The position numbers and the translations under genes are program-made. DNA of 64,000 bases from Oscillospiraceae bacterium (lineage in GTDB: Bacteria; Bacillota; Clostridia; Oscillospirales; Acutalibacteraceae). This document shows, one piece after another, positions 34,101 to 42,007 of the stretch. The stretch lies in NCBI GenBank assembly GCA_902792905.1, contig CADBBH010000008.1, positions 97,635 through 161,634 of the forward strand, in the 5' to 3' direction. Every line of letters starts with the position of its first letter. Within the stretch, counting starts at the first letter, position 1. The notes beneath the pieces are model-generated. The model was not told the origin of the DNA. It did not search any database and was given only the letters and a program-made list of their open reading frames with translations.

Positions 34101-37100
34101 ATTCGGCAAAACTGACCTGTGTGCTCCATTTGGAATACGGCGGCGTGTTGAAGGTTTCATACATGAACTGATTGATGTATTCTTTATCAATCCATGTCGC
34201 GCCGAGGCGTATATCAATTTCACTCGCGTCCAGATCTTTCGGCTGCGCGTTTTCAAGTGCCTGTATATTCGGCATAACGAAAGAGCGCATTGCGTCGCTC
34301 TGAGATGCAACTGCGTTTGCAACAGCAAGTTTCTTCCTGACATTTCCCGACAGATATTCGTCTGCGGTTACAAAGGGATATGACGATAAAGAGGATATGT
34401 CATGCGGTATGTTATTCACATCGGTTCCGAAATCACGGAAGATAACCCCCGATAAATCGGTTTCAATCTCATCTGCTGTCTTTCCTGTCAGTTCAGACAT
34501 ATATTCAATATCAACCTTTGCTTTTTCGGATATTGAAACGGCTAACGCTTCCGCCGATGTGTCAACGCTTGTTACCGCTCTGTGCGGCTGAATGGTTCTC
34601 TTGGTGAAGAAATCGGATTTCCTCTCCAGTTCCTCATTTTCATTCAGAATTTCAAGAGAACACAAAAGATAATATGCACTGTCGTCACTGAAAGCCTTTG
34701 CGTTTTGTTTGCTGTTTATCAGTCCGTGTTTTCGGGTAAAACTGTCATAAAGTGTGTTCAGCCTGTTTTGCAATGCGGATATTTCATCATCATATGCCGA
34801 ATCATCCATCTGTAAATCTATGAGCTCTCTCATACAGTCACGGATATCTATCATTCCGCGTATTCTGTCTTTATCCGTTCTGTTCAGCTCTGGTTGCACC
34901 ATAACGCTGTTTTCACGGTAATACACTTCTCCGTTTACAACGGTAAAGCTGTAGTTTCGCACATCGGGGTCAGCTGGCAGAGTATTGTCTTTCACCTCTT
35001 CGCTCAAATCCGTAACAACGGCGGGTGAATAACTGCCGCGGATATTCTGTATTGCTTCCGATAACTGCGATGCTAAATCCGCATCCTCTTTCGGATTCAG
35101 CGTAAAATCCTGCCTGCCGTATTGCGTAATTGCTGATGACGGAACACCGAGCATCATATCGGGATGATCTATGAAATATCGGTTGATTGAAAAGCCGTCC
35201 TCATTCTGATTGAGAAACACCCATTCGGGGTTTTCTACGGAAGGCTGCTCCTTCTTCTGGAAGAAGAGAATATCCGAAACAACATCCGTGCCAGCATTTG
35301 CTCTGAAAGCATTGTTGGGCAGACGAACAGCTCCGAGCAATTCGGCTCTTTCGGCGAGATAACGGCGAACTTCCGGGGATTTGGAATCCATTGTATATCG
35401 GCTGGTAACAAACGCGACCACGCCGCCCGGACGCACCTGATCGAGTGCTTTGGCGAAAAAGTAATCATGGATGGAGAAACCGAGTTTATTGTAGTCTCGG
35501 TCATTTACCTTGTAATTGCCGAAAGGCACATTGCCTACCGCGACATCATAAAAGTCCTTACGATTGGTCGTTTCAAAACCTGCTACCGTAATATCCGCTT
35601 CGGGATAAAGCTGTTTTGCTATTCTTCCGGTTATGCTGTCAAGTTCCACACCGTAAAGCTTACTGCTTTTCATTCCATCCGGCAGCATTCCGAAGAAATT
35701 GCCGACGCCCATGGACGGCTCAAGAATGTTGCCGCTCTGAAAGCCGAGATTTGCGAGAGTGTCATAAATGGACTTTATGACAGTGGGGCTTGTGTAGTGC
35801 GCGTTGAGTGTGGAAGCCCGCGCCGCCTCATATTCTTCCGGCGACAGAGCTTCGTACAACTCTGTAAACTCTTCTTTCCAATTCTCTTTTGTTTCGTCAA
35901 AGGCATCAGCCAATCCTCCCCAGCCGACATAGAGTGACAGAATTTCCTGTTCTTCCGGTGTAGCGCTTCTGCCGTCAAATTCAATTTGTTTCAGAGTATT
36001 TATGGCGTCCATATTTGCTCTGAATTTAGCTTTCGGACCGCCTTCACCGAGATTGAAATCCGTAATTCTGAAATTCTCCGGCTTCGGATCGGGATCATTG
36101 AATTTGATTGTTTCAACAGCAATGTCATACGGAAGTTTGTTTTCTTCCGCAGGGTAAAATGCAACAGGTTCGGTGTGGTATTCACGCTGCGGATACTGCT
36201 CAATCAGTTTTGTAAACCGTTCTTTGCTTTCGGCTCTGGTAACGGGATATGTAACAGATGGATCTCTGAGATGAACATCGAACCGTCCGATTTCTTCTAT
36301 AACAAAAGGCTGACCGTCCTCAAGATAAACGGTATCACCGACTTCATACGGAAAAAACTCGCCGTCCACGGTTTCAAAGACCTGCGACGGCGATTCTCTT
36401 TCTTCCGCTTCCATATATTCTCTGACAACTGAAATCGGTTCTGTATGAAACAGCCATTCGTCAAGATGGGGACTGAATTCAATGTTTTGATAATTGACTG
36501 TTCCGGTTTCATAGTTTACCCAGTCAATAAGGTATTCTCTGCCGTTATGAGTGAATGTGGTTTCATTCGGAATCATATGTTCACGGGCAAAGGATATATC
36601 ATCATTTGCCATATCATTTTCGAATTCGAGTTTTGACAGAGTATATGTTCTTCTTTCCGTTTCACCTTCGGCAACACCGTTAATCGCAATATCGTGCATA
36701 TCCCTCAGTTTTTCTGCATATTTTTCGAGATTAAAAGACGGAAAGCCGCACATATCCACTTTCCCGATATTATCAATGGTTCTGGATGTCAGCACCAAAT
36801 CAAGTTCATCCGCGGCTGTTCTTGCATCTTCCCCGAAAAGTTCAAAGAAATCCCCGACCTGAAACAGAACCATATTATCCGGATACTGTTCTTTGATTCG
36901 GTTATACAGATTCGGATCAAAACCGGTTACGGGTTGCGCAATCTCATTTCCGGGTTCTTCATTTGCTTCGGCTATTTCCGGTTCATCCTGCTTTTGCTCA
37001 ATATATCTGCCTTGCTTTATGAGAGAATCAATCCTTTTGACAACCGACACCCACGAGAGTTCCACATCCTGACAGTCTCTTTTCCGGAGCTTGATTCCTT

Positions 37101-39156
37101 TTCCGCCGTGATCTTCATAGCTTCCCGATGATTGAGACACCGCATGAGAGCGCCCGCCGATACCGTATTCGTTTTTCAGAAAGTTTGCTCTGTCGGATGT
37201 GTTTCTGTTTTGTTCAAAGAAATCAGCGATTCTATGTTTTCCTTCACTGAAACCGCTGCCGTGTGAAAGTGCTTCTCTTATCTCATCCTCCGTAATGAAA
37301 GAACGGATTTCGGGTAATTCAACTCTGCCTTCGGGATATTCAATTCTCGGAAGCAGTAATTCTTCACACTGCGTCTGAAGTATGTCCGGACGGTAAAAAT
37401 GAAAGCGAAGCAAATCCGGATGTTCCGCATAAGCTTCGTTGAATGTTTCAAATTCATCTGCGAGTCTCTCGGCAAACTCATTGTCTTCCAATGCTTTGGC
37501 AAGTGCCTCCTGCATATCGGGAAAACCGCCGTGCAAATCAAGTTCTTTTAATGACGGGAAATATGTATCATCTGTTACATCACGGTACATATACAGGATA
37601 CTCATTGCCAGCAGATTACGGGTATAGCTCCCGCTTTCGGTAAGTTCAACGTTTGTTGCAAAGTTTCCCGTTCGGAGCAGTTCATCAATTCTGTTTGCGG
37701 CGTCTTCCCATTCAATGAGCTTTGCCGTTCTGACATCTCTTGCGGCACTGCCGTTTGCAAGATAAATGCCTTCCTCACCGTACCACACTGATATATCTCT
37801 GCCGTTACTGTTTATGCCGTAACCGCCCCGATAGGTTTCCACAAGAAAATCGACTTTTTCATCTATTGTCTTGTTCTTTGAAAACTCATCAACAATTCTT
37901 TCTCTTGCTCTTTCGGTATTACTGCCGAAACGCAGTATATTATCAACATCATCCTGTGAAAAAGAAGGAGCGAAAAGCGATTCAAAACCGGAACCGCTCT
38001 CCGCCTCGTCAATGCTTTGTATCTGTTCTTCTTCTGTCGGGAACAGACTTAGCTGTAGATTATCTCCCTCAGAATAATCTCCTCCGCCTGAGATTTCAGG
38101 TTGTTCATCATCTGCGTCCATATCATCGGATTCCGGGATTTCAGTTCCTCGGTTATCCCGTTCTTCTCTTTCAGATCCGTCATCAGGTCTTCCATGTACC
38201 TGTTCGCCGATTCGTCCGTTTCCGAAAGATGCTGCCACAGCTTCCCGCTGAGCGACAGGTCGCTGAACAGCGCCGGATTGTTCTTCTTCAGGTAATCCCT
38301 GCGCATCCTGCCGTATTTGCCGATCGGCTTCATTTCTTCCCGGTTCAGCTTCAGATCGGGAATCAGATAATCTCCGTTCTTCACGTATTTGATTTCTTCC
38401 ATAGTCTTGACTCCTTTCGTAGTCTCGTATGCTTGTTTCTATCTGCCTTAATATCCGTTCGCCGCATTCATTGACCGCGTTACCGAGAAAAGCTATGCTT
38501 TGGTCGGTATTGAATTCATACAAACGGGCAAAATCTTCTCTGTCAAAAAATGAATCCGCGTCAATTCCGCACCGCTTCATTACGGCATAGGAGACTGAAT
38601 TTGCAGCGAGCGACTGAACAAGATGTTCAAGTTCGGCTTCATCATACTCTTCCATAAAAGAACCGTCAACGATGTCGCCGAGATAATTGTTATGCGCACT
38701 CCAGAAATCCTCCGCTGTTTCTTTCGCGGCAATTCGAATGGCGGAAACAATATCCTCTGCTTTTCCATCCGACCGGCTTTGAAGTGCATCCAAAACCGCC
38801 GCCTCGTTCTCGGAAGATAATCTCCACGGCGTGAACGGAATGGCATTTTCCCTTGCAGCTGTATCGGATATATCAAAAACATATTTCAGCCTCGGTCTGT
38901 CGCCGTAACTGTCCAGAAGGGCAATTCCCTTACTGCCTTTTCTGACATATCTGCGCATATGGTCGTTCCAGAAGTCATACGGAGCAAGTGCTGTCGCATC
39001 CGGTCGCTGAGCATGAATCAGAACCTGGTCTTCAAACGGATATTTATATATCTTTCCCGCTGTTTCGAGAAAGCGCATCCAGTTATCCGGTGAACGGGTT
39101 AAATCTTCTGTTGCGTGTAGGGACAGGGCTGAAAAGTATTCGTATTTGTTAGGCAT
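31132..39156 (-). CDS. Giant DNA methylase/SNF2-type helicase of the conjugative element
   Basis: A 2674-residue protein. Order: an N-terminal element domain (1-245), a low-complexity charged linker (about 245-370), a MutS domain I-like segment (FQVGDFFELFGEDARTAADE, about 772), an N6-adenine methylase-like domain (ILEPSMGVGNFFGMLP ... VAVGNVPFGNY, about 1130-1250), then a superfamily-2 helicase. The helicase has a P-loop in LLAHEVGAGKTFEM (about 1832), VDEAHSYKN (about 1995) and an arginine-finger region QRSGRIVRQGN (about 2347). The methylase motif is NVPF instead of NPPY, so activity is uncertain. Such proteins are thought to protect or unwind incoming DNA. The end carries ERPSVLNKLKEAKEKI, the shared tail. 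A TnpV gene is nested in the linker. Confidence 0.9.
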   Translation of the reverse strand: MPNKYEYFSALSLHATEDLTRSPDNWMRFLETAGKIYKYPFEDQVLIHAQRPDATALAPYDFWNDHMRRYVRKGSKGIALLDSYGDRPRLKYVFDISDTAARENAIPFTPWRLSSENEAAVLDALQSRSDGKAEDIVSAIRIAAKETAEDFWSAHNNYLGDIVDGSFMEEYDEAELEHLVQSLAANSVSYAVMKRCGIDADSFFDREDFARLYEFNTDQSIAFLGNAVNECGERILRQIETSIRDYERSQDYGRNQIREERRLSDSRSEAEPGRNEADRQIRQDAQGLPEEEQSGAVQRPVAQREAVAASFGNGRIGEQVHGRPDDGSEREERDNRGTEIPESDDMDADDEQPEISGGGDYSEGDNLQLSLFPTEEEQIQSIDEAESGSGFESLFAPSFSQDDVDNILRFGSNTERARERIVDEFSKNKTIDEKVDFLVETYRGGYGINSNGRDISVWYGEEGIYLANGSAARDVRTAKLIEWEDAANRIDELLRTGNFATNVELTESGSYTRNLLAMSILYMYRDVTDDTYFPSLKELDLHGGFPDMQEALAKALEDNEFAERLADEFETFNEAYAEHPDLLRFHFYRPDILQTQCEELLLPRIEYPEGRVELPEIRSFITEDEIREALSHGSGFSEGKHRIADFFEQNRNTSDRANFLKNEYGIGGRSHAVSQSSGSYEDHGGKGIKLRKRDCQDVELSWVSVVKRIDSLIKQGRYIEQKQDEPEIAEANEEPGNEIAQPVTGFDPNLYNRIKEQYPDNMVLFQVGDFFELFGEDARTAADELDLVLTSRTIDNIGKVDMCGFPSFNLEKYAEKLRDMHDIAINGVAEGETERRTYTLSKLEFENDMANDDISFAREHMIPNETTFTHNGREYLIDWVNYETGTVNYQNIEFSPHLDEWLFHTEPISVVREYMEAEERESPSQVFETVDGEFFPYEVGDTVYLEDGQPFVIEEIGRFDVHLRDPSVTYPVTRAESKERFTKLIEQYPQREYHTEPVAFYPAEENKLPYDIAVETIKFNDPDPKPENFRITDFNLGEGGPKAKFRANMDAINTLKQIEFDGRSATPEEQEILSLYVGWGGLADAFDETKENWKEEFTELYEALSPEEYEAARASTLNAHYTSPTVIKSIYDTLANLGFQSGNILEPSMGVGNFFGMLPDGMKSSKLYGVELDSITGRIAKQLYPEADITVAGFETTNRKDFYDVAVGNVPFGNYKVNDRDYNKLGFSIHDYFFAKALDQVRPGGVVAFVTSRYTMDSKSPEVRRYLAERAELLGAVRLPNNAFRANAGTDVVSDILFFQKKEQPSVENPEWVFLNQNEDGFSINRYFIDHPDMMLGVPSSAITQYGRQDFTLNPKEDADLASQLSEAIQNIRGSYSPAVVTDLSEEVKDNTLPADPDVRNYSFTVVNGEVYYRENSVMVQPELNRTDKDRIRGMIDIRDCMRELIDLQMDDSAYDDEISALQNRLNTLYDSFTRKHGLINSKQNAKAFSDDSAYYLLCSLEILNENEELERKSDFFTKRTIQPHRAVTSVDTSAEALAVSISEKAKVDIEYMSELTGKTADEIETDLSGVIFRDFGTDVNNIPHDISSLSSYPFVTADEYLSGNVRKKLAVANAVASQSDAMRSFVMPNIQALENAQPKDLDASEIDIRLGATWIDKEYINQFMYETFNTPPYSKWSTQVSFAECTAEWNISNKSSFGKFDVYASSVFGTERVNAYKILEDTLNLRDVRVYDTVEDPGGKERRVLNVKETTLAQQKQQAIKDAFREWIWKDPDRRHNLVREYNERFNSTRPREYDGGHISFSGMNPEIKLREHQQNAVAHILYGGNTLLAHEVGAGKTFEMIAAAMEAKRLGLCQKSLFAVPNHLTEQWASEFLRLYPSANILVATKKDFETKNRKKFCARIATGDYDAVIIGHSQFEKIPISRERQEQQIVDQLNEVMEGIETLKYNRGERFTVKQLEKTKRQLETKLEKLQSTERKDDVVTFEQLGVDRLFVDEAHSYKNLFLYTKMRNIAGISTSEAQKSSDMYMKCRYMDEKTGGKGVVFATGTPVSNSMTELYTMMRYLQHDTLKEHGLSHFDCWAATFGETSTAIELAPEGTGYRARTRFSKFFNLPELMNIFKECADVKTQDQLNLPRPEAIYHNEVAQPTETQKALVKELSERAALVHNGSVDPSVDNMLKITSDGRKLGLDQRIINSDFEDAKGSKVNQCVENIIRYYRDGEKDKLTQLVFCDISTPKSKNARKAAAKAEPGNLLSDEKNDFTVYEDIRDKLIRSGIPKDEIAFIHDADTEVRKKDLFAKVRAGKVRVLFGSTSKMGAGMNVQDRLIALHDLDAPWRPGDLEQRSGRIVRQGNRNKQVHIHRYVTESTFDAYLWQTLEQKQKFISQIMTSKSPVRSCDDVDETALSFAEIKALCAGDPRIKEKMDLDIEVSKLKLMKAGHQSRQFRLEDQILKEFPVEIEQCKGYIEGFKQDLQTLSEHPLPEEGFVGMTVRGDYLTDKENAGAALIDALKDAKIFESVNIGEYRGMQMYLSVEDFGKNHILTLKGKMSHRVELGKDPRGNLIRIENALNAIPERLKSTETRLETLENQMADAKAELGKPFEREEELQQKSARLNELNIELNMDEHGGKEDMLPDESASAKSERPSVLNKLKEAKEKIDKSAVTKQTRRLEETL
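38049..38402 (-). CDS. tnpV: TnpV-family protein encoded inside the helicase gene in another frame
   Basis: A 117-residue protein, MEEIKYVKNGDYLIPDLKLN followed by KPIGKYGRMRRDYLKKNNPA, with C-terminal NPMIWTQMMNNLKSQAEEII. This is the TnpV family of transposon-encoded proteins. It lies wholly inside the 2674-residue gene on the same strand but shifted by one base. It has its own ribosome site (AAAGGAG, eight bases before ATG). In the host frame this stretch encodes only a low-complexity charged linker, as expected when the overlapped frame is free to vary. TnpV function is unknown. Confidence 0.8.
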   Translation of the reverse strand: MEEIKYVKNGDYLIPDLKLNREEMKPIGKYGRMRRDYLKKNNPALFSDLSLSGKLWQHLSETDESANRYMEDLMTDLKEKNGITEELKSRNPMIWTQMMNNLKSQAEEIILREIIYS

Positions 39157-39187
39157 TTTGCACCTCCCTTGCTTTAATTTGGATATG

Positions 39188-39217
39188 AAAAAGCCGCCCG
39201 GAATTAACCGAACGGCT
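39188..39217 (-). terminator. Terminator between the HipA fusion and the giant helicase
   Basis: On the minus strand AGCCGTTCGG pairs with CCGGGCGGCT (two G-U) and is followed by TTTTTC. It may act as an attenuator inside the long operon. Confidence 0.7.
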
Positions 39218-39243
39218 GTTAGTAAAGTATTAAGATTAAAAAA

Positions 39244-40761
39244 TCAAGTTATTTCATTCTGCTTGTTTTTTGATTTTGACGGCTGGCTTGCTCTTTCTTT
39301 TTTAATCTCTTCTTCTGCCTTGTTAAGTTTACCTATAACAGAAGGCTTTTTATCCGACGAAACATTTGATTCGTATCGCTTTGCTACAGTGCGTTTTCTC
39401 GGAAGCGAAAGCAATTCTCTTGTTCTTTCTTCCAGATGCTTTTCGATCGCCTGCAGTCGTTCTTCGGGAAGATTGATGGACGGATGTCTCTCAAATCTGA
39501 AACCGATAAGATGTCGAAGCTGGGCGATCTGCTTTCTGCCCATTACCTCGCTTACTACACTTTCAAACGAAACACCGTATGGCGTTGTTCTTGTCTTGGC
39601 GTATTCGGCTATGTTTTTGAAATCATCCGGCATTGCCATGCTGAAGAGCGAAAGTCCGTTATCAAATATCGGCGCGGGTCCGATAATCTTTCCCGTGTGA
39701 TTGTCTCTGAGAACTCCGAAGTTGCCGAAATGCCTGTCTTCATTGTAAACAAGTGCATCAAAAACAAGCATACTGCACAGACTTTCGTATGCGTCCGGCG
39801 ATACGGAACGGTAGAAATCAAGACAGGAGCGAAGATTGGAATCCGTCACCTGATACGCCGGAATATATGCCGTGTCAATATCTGTAAACAGTTTGCATTT
39901 GGACGCGAGAATCCCTTTCCAGTTTTCGAGATCGTAGGAAACGAAATCAAGTCCCATTGCTTTGGCAACCTGACAGGCATAATATTCGCTGTAAGGCTCT
40001 TTACCCGTGTTGGCGGCACCGTCCGTTCCGCCTTTGTAAAGATAAATGCCGTCGCCTTCGATATATCTCCATGCTTTCGGCAGCGCACCGCCGGTTGTCA
40101 GCTCGGGTGATGTTGTAAACGCACGGTCGGAACCGCCCGCACCGGTATATGCGACAAGGGCCAGCACTTCGGAAAACCGGTTTTCATACAGGTTATACTG
40201 CTCAAATGTGCCGTTGAATCCCTGCGGTACGACCCAATAGCTGTCATTCAGCGACAGTCCCTTGCACACATCAATGATGCCTTTTGTATCATTGATTCCC
40301 AATCCGAGGGATTTCAGAATCTCGCCGACAAACGCACGGTTTTTCGGAATAACTCTTCTTCTGAGCCATTTGACAATACCTTCCGGGTTTAGTTCCAAAT
40401 CAATCGGAAATATATTCTTCAGACTTTCATTGACAGATAAGACAGAAGCGGTCAATCCTTCAAGTCCGTTTTCTTTCAGCTCGAATGTAACCAATGTCTG
40501 GTTATATATCCGCAATTCATAAATGTTGCTCATTGAATCACTCCTTTCCTCAAGAGTAATATCAAAATCCATATTCAGCGCATCACATATTTTTGTCAGC
40601 ATATCAACAGACAAATTTTGCGTTCCGCTTTCAATCCGGGAGATATTGCTGCGCTGTGTGCCTATTTTCATCGCAAGCTGTTCCTGCGTCAATCCTTTTT
40701 CAATGCGGGCGGCTGTAAGCTTTGATATGAGTTTTTGTCTTGAATTACTGTTTGGAATCAT
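39244..40761 (-). CDS. XRE-HipA fusion: HTH repressor joined to a HipA-like kinase
   Basis: A protein of about 505 residues. An N-terminal Cro/C1 helix-turn-helix (LTAARIEKGLTQEQLAMKIG, then TQRSNISRIESG) is joined to a HipA-type kinase with SDRAFTTSPELTTGG, catalytic VYNEDRHFGNFGV and metal-binding APIFDNG. In classical systems HipB (HTH) and HipA (toxin kinase) are separate; here they are one chain. The C-terminus ends KKPSVIGKLNKAEEEIKKE plus a basic tail, the motif shared with four other element proteins. The ATG used is 12 bases inside a GTG start and has a weak site. A perfect palindrome lies in its promoter, consistent with autorepression. Confidence 0.8.
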   Translation of the reverse strand: MIPNSNSRQKLISKLTAARIEKGLTQEQLAMKIGTQRSNISRIESGTQNLSVDMLTKICDALNMDFDITLEERSDSMSNIYELRIYNQTLVTFELKENGLEGLTASVLSVNESLKNIFPIDLELNPEGIVKWLRRRVIPKNRAFVGEILKSLGLGINDTKGIIDVCKGLSLNDSYWVVPQGFNGTFEQYNLYENRFSEVLALVAYTGAGGSDRAFTTSPELTTGGALPKAWRYIEGDGIYLYKGGTDGAANTGKEPYSEYYACQVAKAMGLDFVSYDLENWKGILASKCKLFTDIDTAYIPAYQVTDSNLRSCLDFYRSVSPDAYESLCSMLVFDALVYNEDRHFGNFGVLRDNHTGKIIGPAPIFDNGLSLFSMAMPDDFKNIAEYAKTRTTPYGVSFESVVSEVMGRKQIAQLRHLIGFRFERHPSINLPEERLQAIEKHLEERTRELLSLPRKRTVAKRYESNVSSDKKPSVIGKLNKAEEEIKKERASQPSKSKNKQNEIT

Positions 40762-40792
40762 AGTACTTCTCACTTTGCTGTATTTTCACCTT

Positions 40793-40821
40793 ATGTTATC
40801 ATATATGATACCATATGTCAA
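40793..40821 (-). promoter_or_regulatory. Promoter of the XRE-HipA gene with palindromic operator
   Basis: TTGACA (40821-40816), a 17-bp spacer, TAACAT (40798-40793). The perfect palindrome TATCATATATGATA (40797-40810) lies in the spacer and is the likely binding site of the fused HTH domain. Confidence 0.7.
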
Positions 40822-40856
40822 CCTGAAAAGCAAAATTCACTTAACTTAAAAACAGA

Positions 40857-41324
40857 TTATCCCTTCTTTTTCTTCGTGATCATCATAGCCGCAACCGCAC
40901 TGCAAACCGCAGCCAAAGCACCGAGAGCAACCACTTTACTGCTTCCGGTATTCGGGATTCCTGTAGTCGCATCGGCATAATCGAATACGATTTCATTCTC
41001 GGGTACACCTTTGGTCACTGAAACATCACTGGTATCAATCACAATTTCGGTTTCTGCCGGCTCGGTATTATCAAGCGTGACTTCCTCTCGGATTACGGTA
41101 ACACCTTCGTTATATTCATCGGCGGTGCTTTCGGCATCGGATTCTGTCGACACCTCTTCGGCATCAGTCCGGGTTGTGTTATCTGTGTCACTCACATCTG
41201 TCACTTCGGTAATTGTAGAAGGTTCTGTTTCGGGAATCGTAATGTCTTCTGCAAACGCTGTGGCAGAGCAAATAAAGAGCATAAGGGCGGAAATGATAAT
41301 CGCAAAAAGTTTGTTGTTTTTCAT
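40857..41324 (-). CDS. Sortase-anchored acidic surface protein
   Basis: A 155-residue protein: signal peptide (LFAIIISALMLFICSATAFA), a low-complexity Thr/Glu/Asp/Ser-rich stalk, then IPNTG followed by a hydrophobic helix (VVALGALAAVCSAVAAMMI) and KKKKG. This is a complete cell-wall sorting signal of LPxTG type, so it should be linked to peptidoglycan by sortase. It may shield or extend the conjugation apparatus on the donor surface; this is inference. Confidence 0.8.
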   Translation of the reverse strand: MKNNKLFAIIISALMLFICSATAFAEDITIPETEPSTITEVTDVSDTDNTTRTDAEEVSTESDAESTADEYNEGVTVIREEVTLDNTEPAETEIVIDTSDVSVTKGVPENEIVFDYADATTGIPNTGSSKVVALGALAAVCSAVAAMMITKKKKG

Positions 41325-41412
41325 ATAGATAAAATCCTCCGTTCATTTAATATATAAAGATTTTGCCGCCTGTGTTTTTTCACAGACGGCTGTTATAATT
41401 TGTTTTGTTTCG

Positions 41413-41766
41413 TTATCTCATCAGATTTCTGAAGAAATATATGATGTTTTCAATAACCTTCCACCAGAGCAGCTCAACATGAATCTCACATTCGTCCGAT
41501 TCTCCGGTTTCGTTGTTTGTGCAGGTGATCGTGCAGCTGCCGATTCCGTTTGTTGTGACAAGTCCGTTTTCATCCACCGACGCGATTCTTTCATCGGAAG
41601 AAACAAAAGTTACATCGTCCACAGTCAGATTCTTGTCAATACAGAGCTGAGCCGTGTGACCGTAATATACGGTCATATATCTTTGGCTCATTACATACGC
41701 GGAAGATGATACGGTCATAACCGCAATCATAAGAATTGAAATAACTATGGAAATACATTTTTTCAT
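41413..41766 (-). CDS. Secreted protein with one bacterial Ig-like (Big_2) domain
   Basis: A 117-residue protein with a signal peptide (residues 1-23) and a single Ig-like fold: VYYGHTAQLCIDKNLTVDDV, then VTFVSSDERIASVDENGLVT and IGSCTITCTN, the classic Big_2 pattern. The C-terminus has a hydrophobic aromatic segment (LLWWKVIENIIYFFRNLM) that may associate with the membrane. Its start overlaps the stop of the TTRAP gene (ATGA). It is probably a surface component of the transfer module. Confidence 0.75.
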   Translation of the reverse strand: MKKCISIVISILMIAVMTVSSSAYVMSQRYMTVYYGHTAQLCIDKNLTVDDVTFVSSDERIASVDENGLVTTNGIGSCTITCTNNETGESDECEIHVELLWWKVIENIIYFFRNLMR

Positions 41767-42005
41767 CTGTCTGTACCTGTCCTTTCTCTGAACTCTTCCC
41801 CGTTTTCGGGGAACAGCTCAAGTTCATTGAATTCATTGTCGGAAATCTTTTCCAGTTTTGCGATTGCCTCCAGCGCAAGCGTTCTCAGTCTCTTTTCATC
41901 CTCATCGAGATACGGAAGCATCTCACGGATTTTTTCAATTGTGGTCTTGCGGCTGTCCGATTCATAAATCGCAATCAGCAGCAGTTCATCGTGGGTAAAG
42001 TTCAT
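41763..42005 (-). CDS. Transposon-transfer assisting protein (TTRAP) family
   Basis: An 80-residue protein, MNFTHDELLLIAIYESDSRK, then TIEKIREMLPYLDEDEKRLR. This is the TTRAP pattern (small helical protein of Tn1549-type elements), located as usual next to the ArdC/YodL gene. AAAGGAG lies ten bases before the ATG used. It overlaps both neighbours by a few bases. Its role in transfer is indicated only by the family name and context. Confidence 0.8.
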   Translation of the reverse strand: MNFTHDELLLIAIYESDSRKTTIEKIREMLPYLDEDEKRLRTLALEAIAKLEKISDNEFNELELFPENGEEFRERTGTDR

Positions 42006-42007
42006 AC

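Noticed and set aside
35467-36432. Two plus-strand ORFs of about 150 residues
   Set aside because: Antisense to the methylase part of the giant gene, without start signals or domains.
37740-38474. 244-residue plus-strand ORF
   Set aside because: It is antisense to the giant helicase and nested TnpV, with Arg/His/Leu-rich low-complexity content and no ribosome site.
41365-41390. GCCGCCTGTG/CACAGACGGC hairpin as a terminator
   Set aside because: It is a good stem, but neither strand has a T-run after it, so it was not listed as a terminator.
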